From the NCBI RefSeq assembly GCF_007362475.1, contig NZ_CP041687.1, positions 1,178,001-1,242,000 of the forward strand: a stretch of DNA of 64,000 nt. Direction: 5' to 3'. Origin of the DNA: Chryseobacterium sp. SNU WT5. Lineage in GTDB: Bacteria > Bacteroidota > Bacteroidia > Flavobacteriales > Weeksellaceae. Positions 1 through 8,900 of the stretch are shown piece by piece. The position numbers and the translations under genes were made by a program. Below the pieces are notes generated by a model, which worked only from the letters and a program-made list of their open reading frames with translations, searched no databases and was not told where the DNA came from. Each line of letters starts with the position of its first letter. The stretch's first letter is position 1.

Positions 1-2
1 AA

Positions 3-101
3 AAATACGTAAACAATGGCTATGTTTATGATAAAGATCCTTACTACTTTTCACAAGCGGGTACCAATTTTATGTTTGGGATGAGCTTGAGATTTAATTA
101 A
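3..101 (+). CDS. C-terminal end of an outer-membrane beta-barrel protein (partial)
   Basis: An open frame enters from the left edge and stops at TAA 99-101, giving 32 residues. The tail ends with alternating hydrophobic residues and a near-terminal aromatic (FMFGMSLRFN), typical of the last strand of an outer-membrane barrel that is recognised by the BAM machinery. A TonB-dependent receptor or a smaller porin would both fit; too little remains to decide. A strong terminator follows 44 bases later, so this gene ends its transcript. Confidence 0.55.
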   Translation, partial: KYVNNGYVYDKDPYYFSQAGTNFMFGMSLRFN

Positions 102-144
102 GAAAACACATTTCTATATATTCATTACATTTTTTTTATTAAGG

Positions 145-174
145 ATACTCCAAATTTTTTTGGAGTATTTTTTT
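145..174 (+). terminator. Rho-independent terminator
   Basis: A 10-bp perfect stem (ATACTCCAAA with TTTGGAGTAT) closes a four-T loop and runs into a T tract. It ends the transcript of the barrel gene at the left edge. Confidence 0.85.
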
Positions 175-255
175 GAAATAATAAAAGTTTGTAACCATAA
201 CAGATCGCTCGACAATTAATAAGTAAATTAGGTTGAATTGTGTATCGTTTATAAT

Positions 256-287
256 TTTGATTAATACAATCAAAATACATAAATTTG
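256..287 (+). promoter_or_regulatory. Bacteroidota-type promoter of the HU-like gene
   Basis: TTTG at 256-259 is followed after 20 bases by TAAATTTG at 280-287, matching the Bacteroidota primary sigma consensus TTTG-N19-21-TAnnTTTG. The ATG at 295 is only seven bases beyond the -7 box, so the transcript should be leaderless or nearly so. Confidence 0.7.
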
Positions 288-294
288 CCAACGT

Positions 295-1011
295 ATGAAT
301 TTCTCCTCCTTACTTCTAGAATTTTTAAAAAGAAACAGCACTGCGACCATTATAGGTTTCGGAACTTTTTATTTGAATTATATTAATGCTGAACTTGATA
401 AAGATGGTAAAAGCATTCTTCCACCTGGTGCAGAGGTAGCATTCAAGACAGAAGTATCTGCAGATGAAAGTGATTTATCACAGTTTATTTCTGAGAGAAA
501 AAACATCACCCTCATCGATGCTCATATTGAGGTTAGAAAACAAGTTAATTATTGGAATTCTACCTTATACAAGGAAGGTCAACTTCACCTAGAAAATTTA
601 GGGGATTTTTATCTTAACGATCATAAAATACATTTTACCGGCTTAAGAACTGAAAATATATCGCCTGATTTTTACGGTTTAGAGGAAATTAAGTTATCAG
701 AAATCAATAATAAACCAAACCAGTCAAAAGCTTTTCAATTAAACAAGTCTATATTTTGGACAGTTACTTTGGTGATCTTCATCGCCGGAATTAGCTATTT
801 AGGAGTTACTCAACCAGAAGTAATTTTCGGTAAAAGGTCTTTCAGAAAGGAAACTCCTAAAAAAAATATCGCACTCATTAAAAAGGACTCTCTACAAAAA
901 GACTCCTTAAATACAGAGAAAATAAGAATCGACTCGCTTAAAAATGATTCTTTACAAAATTCTTTAGCACCTCCAGTTAATAAATGGAGCTCAAAAAACA
1001 AAAAAAAATAA
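295..1011 (+). CDS. HU-domain (CCDC81-type) protein with one membrane segment
   Basis: 238 residues. Residues 1-70 and 71-120 resemble the two HU-like halves of the prokaryotic CCDC81 family, with glycine-aromatic turns such as GFGTFYLNY. A single hydrophobic segment lies at about 152-171, followed by a basic, serine-rich tail with repeated DSL triplets at 198, 203, 213 and 218. Related flavobacterial proteins often carry a SPOR domain after the membrane segment; none is visible here. The topology suggests a DNA- or nucleoid-contacting N-terminus tethered to the inner membrane with a short periplasmic tail, which is inference. The next gene starts directly after its stop codon. Confidence 0.75.
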   Translation: MNFSSLLLEFLKRNSTATIIGFGTFYLNYINAELDKDGKSILPPGAEVAFKTEVSADESDLSQFISERKNITLIDAHIEVRKQVNYWNSTLYKEGQLHLENLGDFYLNDHKIHFTGLRTENISPDFYGLEEIKLSEINNKPNQSKAFQLNKSIFWTVTLVIFIAGISYLGVTQPEVIFGKRSFRKETPKKNIALIKKDSLQKDSLNTEKIRIDSLKNDSLQNSLAPPVNKWSSKNKKK

Positions 1012-1527
1012 ATGGAAAAATCCAAAAAAGCGTCCCAATCGCTAACCATAATGACCAATATCGTTTTACCTAACGAAACAAACTCTTTACATAATCTTTT
1101 CGGTGGTGAATTATTGTCCAAAATGGATCGATGCGCTTCAATTTCAGCAGCAAGACATTGTGAAAGACGGGTTGTAACTGCTTCTGTAAATCATGTTTCA
1201 TTTGATCATCCCATCCCGGAAGGAGGTATTGTGGTTTTAGAATCTAAAGTATCCCGTGCATTTTCCACATCAATGGAAGTTTATGTAGATGTATGGTTAG
1301 ATGATCCCATTAATCAAAAAAAAATTCACACCAATTCAGGAATCTATACATTCGTGGCAGTTGATGAATTCAACAGACCTATCCCAATTCCGAATATGGA
1401 ACCTGTAAGTGAACAAGAAGTAGAACGATATAATGCTGCACTTCGAAGAAAAGAATTGTCACTAATTCTCTCTGGTAGAATGAAGGCAGCAGATTCTGTA
1501 GAGTTAAAGAAGTTATTTGGCAGCTAA
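1012..1527 (+). CDS. acyl-CoA thioesterase, hotdog fold (YciA/BACH type)
   Basis: 171 residues. It hydrolyses acyl-CoA to free acid and CoA in the cytoplasm. The hotdog signature is present: N25, FGG at 30-32 and the catalytic-type Asp in LLSKMD at about residue 39, followed by the VNHVSFDHPI strand and a C-terminal extension. The length is normal for single-domain family members. The ATG begins at the base after the TAA of the upstream HU-like gene, so the two are almost certainly co-transcribed and translationally coupled. Chain-length preference cannot be read from the sequence. Confidence 0.88.
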   Translation: MEKSKKASQSLTIMTNIVLPNETNSLHNLFGGELLSKMDRCASISAARHCERRVVTASVNHVSFDHPIPEGGIVVLESKVSRAFSTSMEVYVDVWLDDPINQKKIHTNSGIYTFVAVDEFNRPIPIPNMEPVSEQEVERYNAALRRKELSLILSGRMKAADSVELKKLFGS

Positions 1528-1580
1528 TTATATTACTGATCCCCGAATAATCAATAAATCCGACCGAAAATATTCTGATC

Positions 1581-2510
1581 ATGAAAATTCTACTGCTTGA
1601 TAAAAACCATCTCTTAATCACAGAACAGCTTACCGCTAAAGGTTTCACCTTAATTGAAGATTTCACTTCTACTTACGATGAGATTTTAAATAAAGTTAGC
1701 GATTATGATGGTATTATTATCCGCAGCAGAATTCCTATGGATAAGAATTTTATCGAACACGCTAAGAATTTGAAATTTATTGCAAGAGTTGGCGCAGGAC
1801 TGGAAAATATCGATGTGGAATTCGCCAAAAAATCCAATATAGAAATCATCAGTTCTCCAGAAGGGAATCGCGATGCTGTTGCAGAACAAGTATTAGGAAT
1901 GCTTTTGCTCTTGATGAATCGTTTATTTATTGCCTCACAAGAAGTTAAAAATGGCATCTGGAAACGTGAAGAAAATCGTGGCGATGAAATTCTGGGAAAA
2001 ACCATTGGACTGATTGGCTACGGAAACATGGGAAAAGCCGTCGCAAAAAGATTTTCCGGCTTTGGTTGCAAGGTTATTTTTCATGATATTTTGGCAAATA
2101 TTGGTGATGAATTTGCTCAACAAGTTTCTTTAGAAAAACTTAAAAAGGAAGCAGATATCCTTAGCTTACACTTGCCGATTACAAAAGAAACTCATAACAT
2201 CATCGATCAAAAATTCATTTCTGAGATGCGAAAGAATTTTTACTTTGTAAATACCGCCAGAGGTAAAAATGTTAAAACTAAAGATCTAGTAAAAGCACTA
2301 AAATCCGGCAAAATAAAGGGTGCTGCTCTTGATGTTTTAGAATATGAAAAAACATCATTTGAAAATATCGAATTAAAAAACGATGACTTAGATTTTCTAC
2401 TTCATTCAGAAAAAGTAATTGTCACTCCGCATATCGCCGGCTGGACCATTCAAAGCAAAGAGAAACTGGCTCAAGTTATTGTAGATAAAATTCTGACAAA
2501 ATTTTCCTAG
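1581..2510 (+). CDS. D-isomer-specific 2-hydroxyacid dehydrogenase family protein
   Basis: 309 residues, NAD-dependent oxidoreductase of the D-2-hydroxyacid dehydrogenase superfamily. The NAD-binding GxGxxG is G146-Y-G-N-M-G151. The catalytic triad is intact: Arg227 in NTARGKN, Glu254 in DVLEYE and His284 in TPHIAG. The length fits a short form without the regulatory ACT domain of SerA. 3-Phosphoglycerate dehydrogenase activity is one possibility but is not demonstrated by context, as no serC lies beside it. It follows the thioesterase by 53 bases on the same strand. Confidence 0.85.
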   Translation: MKILLLDKNHLLITEQLTAKGFTLIEDFTSTYDEILNKVSDYDGIIIRSRIPMDKNFIEHAKNLKFIARVGAGLENIDVEFAKKSNIEIISSPEGNRDAVAEQVLGMLLLLMNRLFIASQEVKNGIWKREENRGDEILGKTIGLIGYGNMGKAVAKRFSGFGCKVIFHDILANIGDEFAQQVSLEKLKKEADILSLHLPITKETHNIIDQKFISEMRKNFYFVNTARGKNVKTKDLVKALKSGKIKGAALDVLEYEKTSFENIELKNDDLDFLLHSEKVIVTPHIAGWTIQSKEKLAQVIVDKILTKFS

Positions 2511-2596
2511 ACTTAACAAATTTTTATGATCACGGTCTTATCCGTTATTACTAATTTGCCTTATATTGCGATAATTTTCAAGTCAAAATTCTTTCA

Positions 2597-3856
2597 ATGA
2601 AATTTCCCAAACCACTCTATCTTCTGTTTTTATTTGTTCTTATTTTGTATTCTTGCAATAAGGAAAAAAAAGAGGAAGAGAGTATTACAACGAGTTTGCC
2701 CAATTTTGGGAATATCGATTTAGATAAAATATTTCACAGAAAAGACCGACAATTAAAGAATGAAGATTCCATTGTTTCGGCTATTGACCGTTACTATAAA
2801 AACACTTGGGAAAATGGAGATTTATGGGGTGGTTTTTTAGTAGCGAAAGGTGATAAAGTTCTCTATGAAGAATACCGCGGTTTTGCCCAAGATAATAACC
2901 AAGTTCCCATTACTGACACGATAGCTTTGCACGTGGCCTCCATTTCAAAAACCATTACCGCAATGGCTACTTTGAAATTAATTGAAGCTGGAAAAATTGA
3001 ATTGAATGATCCCCTGACCAAGTATTTTCCAAAATTTCCCTACCCGAAAGTGACCGTTTTCACCTTATTAAGTCAAAGAAGTGGTTTACCAAAATATGAA
3101 CACTTCATCGAAAAAATAGAACCGAAACCCACAGAACTGACCAAAAAATATTTAACAAATCAGGATCTCTTAAATATGTTGATTGAATACCATCCTGAAT
3201 TAGCAAGAAATACAGATACTGGTTTTATGTATTGCAATACCAATTACGCTTTATTGTCTCTGTTAATAGAAAAAGTTACTGCGAAAAGTTTTCCCGAAGC
3301 AATAAAACAGATGGTTTTTAATCCTTTAAAAATGAAGAATTCCTATATTTTTCAGGAAAAAGATACTTTGACGGCAGCAAAATCATTTTATCAGCGAGGC
3401 CCAAAAGTATATCCTTACGACCGACTGGATCTCATCAACGGTGACAAGAATGTCTATACCACTCCAAGAGATCTCTTAAATTTTTCAAAAGCACTCTTCG
3501 CTAAAAATTTTTTAAGAGCAGATTTAATGGATCAAATATTCGAACCATACAGCAATGAACGTCCGGGGATTAATAATTACGGTTTAGGGTTTAGAATGAA
3601 AGTTTTTGATGAAAATGAAAAACTAACCTATCATAATGGATGGTGGCACGGGACCAATTCAGTTTTTGCCCACTTACTGAAGTCGCAAGTCACGATCATA
3701 GCCATTGGAAACAAATATTCAAGCCGCGTTTATTCAGCATTGGCACTCTCCGGGTTATTTGAAAATTTTCCTTACGAAAAAGAAAAATTTCAGAAAACAA
3801 TGAACGAAACCGATACGCTGAAACAGAATCAGACCAATGACAGCTACAGTGAATAA
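2597..3856 (+). CDS. serine hydrolase lipoprotein, class C beta-lactamase fold
   Basis: 419 residues. The signal peptide ends in the lipobox LYSC with Cys20, so the protein is a lipoprotein. The penicillin-binding/class C fold motifs are present: S115-I-S-K118 as nucleophile and general base, Y212-C-N214, and a histidine-containing third motif in the HNGWWHGT region. Members are peptidases or esterases acting in the envelope; beta-lactam hydrolysis is not implied. It ends 28 bases before the next lipoprotein gene. Confidence 0.85.
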   Translation: MKFPKPLYLLFLFVLILYSCNKEKKEEESITTSLPNFGNIDLDKIFHRKDRQLKNEDSIVSAIDRYYKNTWENGDLWGGFLVAKGDKVLYEEYRGFAQDNNQVPITDTIALHVASISKTITAMATLKLIEAGKIELNDPLTKYFPKFPYPKVTVFTLLSQRSGLPKYEHFIEKIEPKPTELTKKYLTNQDLLNMLIEYHPELARNTDTGFMYCNTNYALLSLLIEKVTAKSFPEAIKQMVFNPLKMKNSYIFQEKDTLTAAKSFYQRGPKVYPYDRLDLINGDKNVYTTPRDLLNFSKALFAKNFLRADLMDQIFEPYSNERPGINNYGLGFRMKVFDENEKLTYHNGWWHGTNSVFAHLLKSQVTIIAIGNKYSSRVYSALALSGLFENFPYEKEKFQKTMNETDTLKQNQTNDSYSE

Positions 3857-3862
3857 ATTTCT

Positions 3863-3870
3863 TAATTTTG
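3863..3870 (+). promoter_or_regulatory. -7 box upstream of the Ig-like lipoprotein gene
   Basis: TAATTTTG matches TAnnTTTG and lies 14 bases before the chosen ATG at 3885. It is one reason to prefer that start over the earlier ATG at 3837, which would lie inside the preceding gene. No clear -33 TTTG is seen. Confidence 0.45.
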
Positions 3871-3884
3871 CACAAATCCGATAC

Positions 3885-5567
3885 ATGAAAAGATTCTTAT
3901 TTCTGATAATCATCAGTTTGATTTTAGCGTCCTGCGCTCGGGTTGGCTCACCAGTTGGCGGCGCAAAAGACAGCATCGCGCCCAAGGTTATCGGCAGTAA
4001 TATTGACAGCTCAAGAGTAAATGTTCCGAGAGACATTAGAGAACTTAGAATTGATTTCGATGAGTACATCAATCTGAAGGACATCAATAAGAATTTAATC
4101 ATCTCACCGCCGCTGAAAAAAATCACAAAAATGTTGCCCACGGGAATGGCTAATAAATATTTATTGATAAAATGGCAAGACACCTTAGAGGCAAATACGA
4201 CTTACAATTTCAATTTCGGAAACGCTATTGTAGATAATAATGAAGGCAATGCACTCAGCTACTACAACTTTGCATTTTCTACGGGAAGTAAAATAGACAG
4301 TTTGTTTATCAGTGGGGAATTAAAAGCACCTTTTGTTGAAAAGGACCAAAAGAATGAAAATGGTACCAAAAATTTGGTGGTAGGTCTTTATCAACAAAAA
4401 GATTCAATGAATTACCGCCAAAAGCCTTACTATATTACCAAAGCTGATGAAGATGGTTATTTTGAACTGAATTATCTTGCTCCTGGAAAATACAGAATCT
4501 TGGCTTTTGAAGACAGTAACTCTAATTCGGTTTATGATATCGGAAAAGAAAAAGTGGGATTTTTGAAAGACAGCATCTCTTTAAATAAAAATATTTCTGG
4601 TCTAAAAATTAATTTATTCCCGTCTAAGAAAGTATTTAAGGATGTTGAAATGAAAGAAGCTCCTGGGGGAATATTAATGACTTTCCAAGGAAATCCTGAT
4701 ACTATAAAAGTTGTGGCACTTAATGAAAAGTTGAAGGATTATAAAGTAACCCATCAACCAAAATCCGATTCTGCGCGCATCTGGTTTAATGCCACTGAGC
4801 AAAATGTGGGCATTAATACTAATGAAAATTTAAAATTCAGTTATGATACGGGGGTCAAAAAAGATTCTACTTCACTTTTCTATCGATATAATACAAAAAA
4901 TGAGATGTCTCTGGCAAATAATGTTGGAAACTTACTGCCACCGAAAAGAGACTTCGTGCTTACCTCCAATTATTACCTTGATAAGATACAACCCGAAAAA
5001 TGGACTTTAGTTTCCGATAGTGTACAACAAAGTTTCACTGCAGAAATTTCTAAACAAAATCCATTTGAAATTCATATTAAATCTGATTTTAAAGAAGGTA
5101 AAAAGTACGGACTTACCATTCCAAAAGAAACCGCTTCTTCATTCTATGAAAGTACGAAAGTATCAAAACGATTTGATTTTGAGACAGATAAATTAGAGAA
5201 CTTTGGTGATTTTATTCTAACAATAGAAAATGCTCCAGCAAATAAATTCTGGACTCAGTTAGTATCCGGAAGCGGTGAAGTTGCTTATTCCAGATACGGA
5301 AAGGATACTACAATTACTTTCAACTCAGCGAAACCCTCCAAATATAATGTTCGGATCTTGGTTGATGAAAACGAGAATGGAATATGGGATTCTTCTGATT
5401 TTATAAATGGTATTTTCGCAGAACCTGTATTTGTGTACGAAAAACAAATTGAAATAAGACCACTTTGGGAAATACGAGAAACATGGAATCTTGCTCCTGA
5501 GGAAAAAGAAGTTGAAACTGAAGTGTTGCCAGAAAAAACTCCTACACCTGATCGCAAAAAACTTTAA
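3885..5567 (+). CDS. lipoprotein with SbsA-type Ig-like domain
   Basis: 560 residues. A signal peptide ends at ILASC, giving a lipidated cysteine near residue 16. An N-terminal bacterial Ig-like domain follows (SIAPKV, then an LRIDFDEYI strand), as in the widespread Bacteroidota 'Ig-like domain-containing protein' family. The central part contains a carboxypeptidase-like beta segment around LNYLAPGKYRILAFED. The start was set to ATG 3885 because the 16 residues before it would precede the signal peptide and overlap the upstream coding region. The function is unknown; a surface or periplasmic structural role is inferred. The next gene starts one base after its stop. Confidence 0.82.
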   Translation: MKRFLFLIIISLILASCARVGSPVGGAKDSIAPKVIGSNIDSSRVNVPRDIRELRIDFDEYINLKDINKNLIISPPLKKITKMLPTGMANKYLLIKWQDTLEANTTYNFNFGNAIVDNNEGNALSYYNFAFSTGSKIDSLFISGELKAPFVEKDQKNENGTKNLVVGLYQQKDSMNYRQKPYYITKADEDGYFELNYLAPGKYRILAFEDSNSNSVYDIGKEKVGFLKDSISLNKNISGLKINLFPSKKVFKDVEMKEAPGGILMTFQGNPDTIKVVALNEKLKDYKVTHQPKSDSARIWFNATEQNVGINTNENLKFSYDTGVKKDSTSLFYRYNTKNEMSLANNVGNLLPPKRDFVLTSNYYLDKIQPEKWTLVSDSVQQSFTAEISKQNPFEIHIKSDFKEGKKYGLTIPKETASSFYESTKVSKRFDFETDKLENFGDFILTIENAPANKFWTQLVSGSGEVAYSRYGKDTTITFNSAKPSKYNVRILVDENENGIWDSSDFINGIFAEPVFVYEKQIEIRPLWEIRETWNLAPEEKEVETEVLPEKTPTPDRKKL

Positions 5568-5568
5568 A

Positions 5569-6027
5569 ATGAAAACTTTTCTAAATATTCTCTACTGGTT
5601 TCTGATAGGAATTGCATTAATTCAATTCATTCCCGTTAATCGAATGAACAAACCTATAGATGCTAAACTGAATTTTGTACATATTCAAAATACACCGAAA
5701 AACATACAATCTGTACTGAAGAAAGCTTGCTACGACTGCCATTCTAATGAGACCGTTTATCCAGATTATGCTTATGTAGCTCCAGTCTCCTGGTCCATTA
5801 AACATCATATAAACAAAGGTCGTGATCACCTTAATTTATCTGAGTGGGGCACTTTTGATCATTACTTAAAAAAGAGTATGCTTGAAAAATCGGTACACTC
5901 GATAAAAGAATACACCATGCCGATGCCAGGTTACATTGCACAGCATCCGGAAGCTAATCTTACCAAGGCTGAAAGAGTACTGCTGACCAATTACTTTGAA
6001 CAGCTTTTAAAAACAAAAAACTACTAA
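5569..6027 (+). CDS. small membrane-anchored haem-binding protein
   Basis: 152 residues starting at ATG 5569, directly after the previous stop. An N-terminal hydrophobic anchor is followed by one haem c motif, CYDCHSN, and a SWSIKHH segment with further possible axial histidines. This matches the Bacteroidota haem-binding domain family (PF14376). The protein should face the periplasm and carry a covalently bound haem; an electron-transfer or sensory role is inference. A longer frame upstream is only read-through of the preceding gene region. Its stop codon lies inside the terminator stem. Confidence 0.82.
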   Translation: MKTFLNILYWFLIGIALIQFIPVNRMNKPIDAKLNFVHIQNTPKNIQSVLKKACYDCHSNETVYPDYAYVAPVSWSIKHHINKGRDHLNLSEWGTFDHYLKKSMLEKSVHSIKEYTMPMPGYIAQHPEANLTKAERVLLTNYFEQLLKTKNY

Positions 6028-6053
6028 TCTGATTAAAGAATAGTAGTTTTTTT
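6015..6053. terminator. bidirectional terminator between convergent genes
   Basis: A-tract plus CTACTA at 6015-6026 pairs with TAGTAG plus T-tract at 6041-6053 around a 14-base loop. It overlaps the stop of the haem-binding gene and serves the minus-strand gene ending at 6109 equally well. Confidence 0.7.
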
Positions 6054-6108
6054 ATGTTACCTGGTTGCTGTCAACTCTACTGACAAGAAGTTTTTTCTCT
6101 TTGAAGAA

Positions 6109-6438
6109 TTAATCTCTTTTAATTTTCGGTCTGCTGAAGATCGACATTAGGACCCCTGCGAATAAACCAATTGTTTTAATAATTGCAACTTGTGAATCCG
6201 GACGCATAAACGCACCTACAATACACAGTCCTGCAGCAATGTACATAGGATATACTAAGTTTTTATTCGTTAATGTCGGCGCCTGCACCAAGAAACTTGC
6301 TCCGATCAAAATATAAAATAATCTATTGTACAAAAAACTGTTAATCTCTGGTGAGAAAAGATTAAAATATCCCACCAGGATGCATACTAAAGCACCAATT
6401 GATAATATTCCCTGAATAGTTGTAGTATTGGTTTTCAT
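6109..6438 (-). CDS. four-helix inner-membrane protein of unknown function
   Basis: 109 residues with about four hydrophobic segments (roughly 8-25, 38-52, 62-78, 86-102) and a basic C-terminus ending IFSRPKIKRD. No catalytic or ligand motif is recognised. It lies seven bases downstream of the esterase gene on the same strand and is probably the last gene of the panB transcript. Confidence 0.65.
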   Translation of the reverse strand: MKTNTTTIQGILSIGALVCILVGYFNLFSPEINSFLYNRLFYILIGASFLVQAPTLTNKNLVYPMYIAAGLCIVGAFMRPDSQVAIIKTIGLFAGVLMSIFSRPKIKRD

Positions 6439-6445
6439 TGTTTAT

Positions 6446-7294
6446 TTATTTTTGTTGTTTAAATAGCCATTGGGGCATTTGTTCGATTAAATCTGCAGAT
6501 AGAATGTTGTTATGATACTTGTCTTTGTATTCCCATAAAAATATTTTTCCAATATCTTTCATTTCCTCATAAAATTTGAAATTACTTTGCGGGAAATTAT
6601 CCGTGTCTAAACTCCCATGAACAATCCAAATCGGGAGATTTGTTAAATTCTGTTTATTATCAAATTGCGATATTCCCGATATATTAACAGAAGCAGCAAA
6701 AAGATCAGGCCGTTTGGAAATTGCATTCATAGTTGTAGCACCACCCATTGAAAAACCCATTACATAAATACGGGACCGGTCTATATTTTCGTGGTTTGAT
6801 AAGGAGTCAATGCTTTTTAAAAGTAGATCTAAGTATTCATTTGATTCAGAAACCTGCACTTTTCTTTTTTTATCGAGATGATAATTAGAAGACCTAACTG
6901 GAAATTGTGGTGACAAGACAAATGTAGGGTATAGTTTTCTATTTGTGGGAAGCAACCACATTTTAGACAATACGCCCATTTGCGACGTGTTATTTTGTCC
7001 GATTGCTCCTGACCCATGAAAAACTAAAATTAAAGGATATCTTTTACTTTTTTCGAGATTTTGGGGGTTTAGAAACCTATAGTTTAAAGAAATCTCTCCA
7101 TTCTCAAATTTACCTGGTTTAAAATCAGTGTAATTTAAGTTCTTGATCAGACTTATTTTTTCCAAAGCCCTGGACGAATCTTTTGAATCTTTAATGGTTG
7201 TTCTGGTCCCAAACTGTGTTTTCTGTGAAACACAAGCATGAAAAATAAAAAAAGAAATCAGTAAAAATGTAAATTTAGTAGCTTTCTGTCTCAT
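6446..7294 (-). CDS. exported alpha/beta hydrolase (prolyl-oligopeptidase/esterase-like lipoprotein)
   Basis: 282 residues from ATG 7294, chosen because it gives a normal lipoprotein signal (MRQKATKF, lipobox FHAC, Cys21); an ATG at 7318 would put eight residues before it. The alpha/beta-hydrolase core is clear: oxyanion turn VFHGSGA, nucleophile elbow GFSMGG, acid in HGSLD and the late catalytic His in YHNN. Related proteins are called putative phospholipases, carboxylesterases or PHB-depolymerase-like peptidases. The start overlaps the end of panB by 20 bases, so the two are coupled. Confidence 0.82.
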   Translation of the reverse strand: MRQKATKFTFLLISFFIFHACVSQKTQFGTRTTIKDSKDSSRALEKISLIKNLNYTDFKPGKFENGEISLNYRFLNPQNLEKSKRYPLILVFHGSGAIGQNNTSQMGVLSKMWLLPTNRKLYPTFVLSPQFPVRSSNYHLDKKRKVQVSESNEYLDLLLKSIDSLSNHENIDRSRIYVMGFSMGGATTMNAISKRPDLFAASVNISGISQFDNKQNLTNLPIWIVHGSLDTDNFPQSNFKFYEEMKDIGKIFLWEYKDKYHNNILSADLIEQMPQWLFKQQK

Positions 7295-8090
7295 TCGGAA
7301 AATCTCCTGTTTTAACATCTTTTACAAAAGTTGACACGGCTCCAGTAATCTCGGTGTATAGATCTAAATATCTTCTTAAGAATTTTGGTGAAAAACCTTT
7401 GTTCATCCCTACCATATCGTGATAAACAAGCACTTGTCCGTCGCAACCAGCACCAGCACCAATTCCAATCGTTGGAATAGAAATGCTTTCCGACACCCTT
7501 TTTGCCAAATCCGCAGGAATTTTTTCCAAAACTATAGCATAACACCCTAATTCTTCGAGCAACTTAGCATCACTCATCAATTTTTCAGCTTCGTCATTTT
7601 CTTTTGCACGTACTTTATAGGTTCCAAATTGATAGATCGATTGTGGAGTTAATCCCAAGTGACCCATTACTGGAATTCCAGCGTTGATAATTTTAACAAT
7701 TGATTCCTGAATTTCTTTTCCACCTTCAATCTTAACAGAATGTGCACCTCCTTCTTTCATCATTCGCACTGCTGAATCCAAAGCTTTCTCAGGATTACTT
7801 TGGTAAGATCCGAAAGGAAGATCGGCAACGATCAAAGCCCGCTCAACACCCCGTACAACGCATTGGGTATGATAAATCATTTGGTCCAAAGTAATAGGCA
7901 AAGTTGTTTCATGTCCAGCCATCACATTTGCAGCCGAATCACCAATCAATATCGCATCTATCCCACCAGCATCAACCATTTTAGCAGTCGTAAAATCATA
8001 TGCTGTTAGCATTGTGATTTTCTCTTTGTCGAATTTCATTTTTCGCAAAGTCTCGGTAGTGATCTTTTTTATTTCTGAATGTACAGACAT
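7275..8090 (-). CDS. panB: 3-methyl-2-oxobutanoate hydroxymethyltransferase
   Basis: 271 residues, the usual length. PanB transfers a hydroxymethyl group from 5,10-methylenetetrahydrofolate to 2-oxoisovalerate, the first committed step to pantothenate and CoA. Family signatures include [17 protein letters not shown] with the metal-binding Asp, VADLPFGSY and [15 protein letters not shown]. It is followed by the exported hydrolase with a 20-base overlap and preceded by the Crp/Fnr gene 45 bases upstream on the same strand. Confidence 0.96.
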   Translation of the reverse strand: MSVHSEIKKITTETLRKMKFDKEKITMLTAYDFTTAKMVDAGGIDAILIGDSAANVMAGHETTLPITLDQMIYHTQCVVRGVERALIVADLPFGSYQSNPEKALDSAVRMMKEGGAHSVKIEGGKEIQESIVKIINAGIPVMGHLGLTPQSIYQFGTYKVRAKENDEAEKLMSDAKLLEELGCYAIVLEKIPADLAKRVSESISIPTIGIGAGAGCDGQVLVYHDMVGMNKGFSPKFLRRYLDLYTEITGAVSTFVKDVKTGDFPNETESY

Positions 8091-8135
8091 ATAATTTTAA
8101 TATTGATGTTTAGAAAATGGTTAAGCTAAAACTTA

Positions 8136-8849
8136 TTATATGATAACATGACCCAATCGAATCAGTTTTTCGTGATTTAAAATCTTGATATTTCTCCCTT
8201 CCACTTCAATCAGTTTATCCTGTTTGAATTCAGATATTAATCGGATGGCACTTTCAGTCGCAGTTCCAATAATATTGGCAATTTCCTCCCGAGTCAAAGA
8301 GATTTTAATAAAGCCTTCAGGATCAGTTCCTAATTTTTGCTCTAATAGTAGTAGAATTTCTGCCAAACGTTCCCGAACTGTTTTCTGCGCCAGGAAAGTA
8401 ACTGTATTAGAAGATTCGCCTAATTCAAAAGCAATTTTCTGTAACATTACAAAAGAAAGTTGTGGAATTATCTCTAAAAGGTGAAGAAATAAGGAGGAAG
8501 GTAAAAAGGTAGCCTCAATATCAGTCATTGCTTCGGCCTTCGCTTGAAAAACTTCGCCACAAAGCAGAGAACGATAACCAATAATATCCCCTTCTTTGAT
8601 GAACCGAAGGATTTGATCCTTTCCGTAAACTCCTTGTTTTGAGAGCTTTGCAGTCCCTTTATTCAAAAAATAAACTCCATTGGGGGTTTCACCATCTTCA
8701 AAAATAATCCCTCCTTTATGAAAGGTAAGACTCTGTTTAGACGAAAGATATTTTTCATAATCTTCTGGCGAAAGTTTCTCTTTAAAAGCCTGATCATTAA
8801 AAACTTGCTTAAGTTTCTGTTCAATAAGCGTATGTTGTTCTAAAGACAT
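8136..8849 (-). CDS. Crp/Fnr-family transcription regulator
   Basis: 237 residues: cyclic-nucleotide-binding-fold domain (about 35-125), long dimerisation helix, and a winged helix-turn-helix (LTREEIANIIGTATESAIRLI, about 177-197) with the family's E/S/R recognition pattern. No N-terminal cysteine cluster is present, so it is not an E. coli-type FNR iron-sulfur sensor; the effector is unknown. It is transcribed divergently from ccoI and the cbb3 oxidase genes, the usual place for an oxygen- or redox-linked Crp/Fnr regulator. Its own promoter carries a TGA-N6-TCA dyad, suggesting autoregulation. Control of the cco genes is inference from position. Confidence 0.88.
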   Translation of the reverse strand: MSLEQHTLIEQKLKQVFNDQAFKEKLSPEDYEKYLSSKQSLTFHKGGIIFEDGETPNGVYFLNKGTAKLSKQGVYGKDQILRFIKEGDIIGYRSLLCGEVFQAKAEAMTDIEATFLPSSLFLHLLEIIPQLSFVMLQKIAFELGESSNTVTFLAQKTVRERLAEILLLLEQKLGTDPEGFIKISLTREEIANIIGTATESAIRLISEFKQDKLIEVEGRNIKILNHEKLIRLGHVII

Positions 8850-8856
8850 AATTGCA

Positions 8857-8868
8857 TGACATTTATCA
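8857..8868. promoter_or_regulatory. possible Crp/Fnr-family dyad at the regulator's own promoter
   Basis: TGACATTTATCA has the TGA-N6-TCA symmetry of Crp/Fnr half-sites but not the full five-base arms. It overlaps the expected start of the regulator transcript and is about 50-60 bases upstream of the predicted ccoI starts. Confidence 0.3.
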
Positions 8869-8869
8869 G

Positions 8870-8877
8870 CAAAAATA
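8870..8877 (-). promoter_or_regulatory. -7 box of the Crp/Fnr gene
   Basis: Read on the minus strand the box is TATTTTTG, matching TAnnTTTG, 20 bases before the ATG at 8849. Confidence 0.45.
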
Positions 8878-8900
8878 GGGTATTTAAAACCTTAAACCAA

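Noticed and set aside
3755..4183. 142-residue minus-strand frame across the junction of two lipoprotein genes
   Set aside because: Both plus-strand genes have clear signal peptides and motifs; the antisense frame has none and would need to overlap both.
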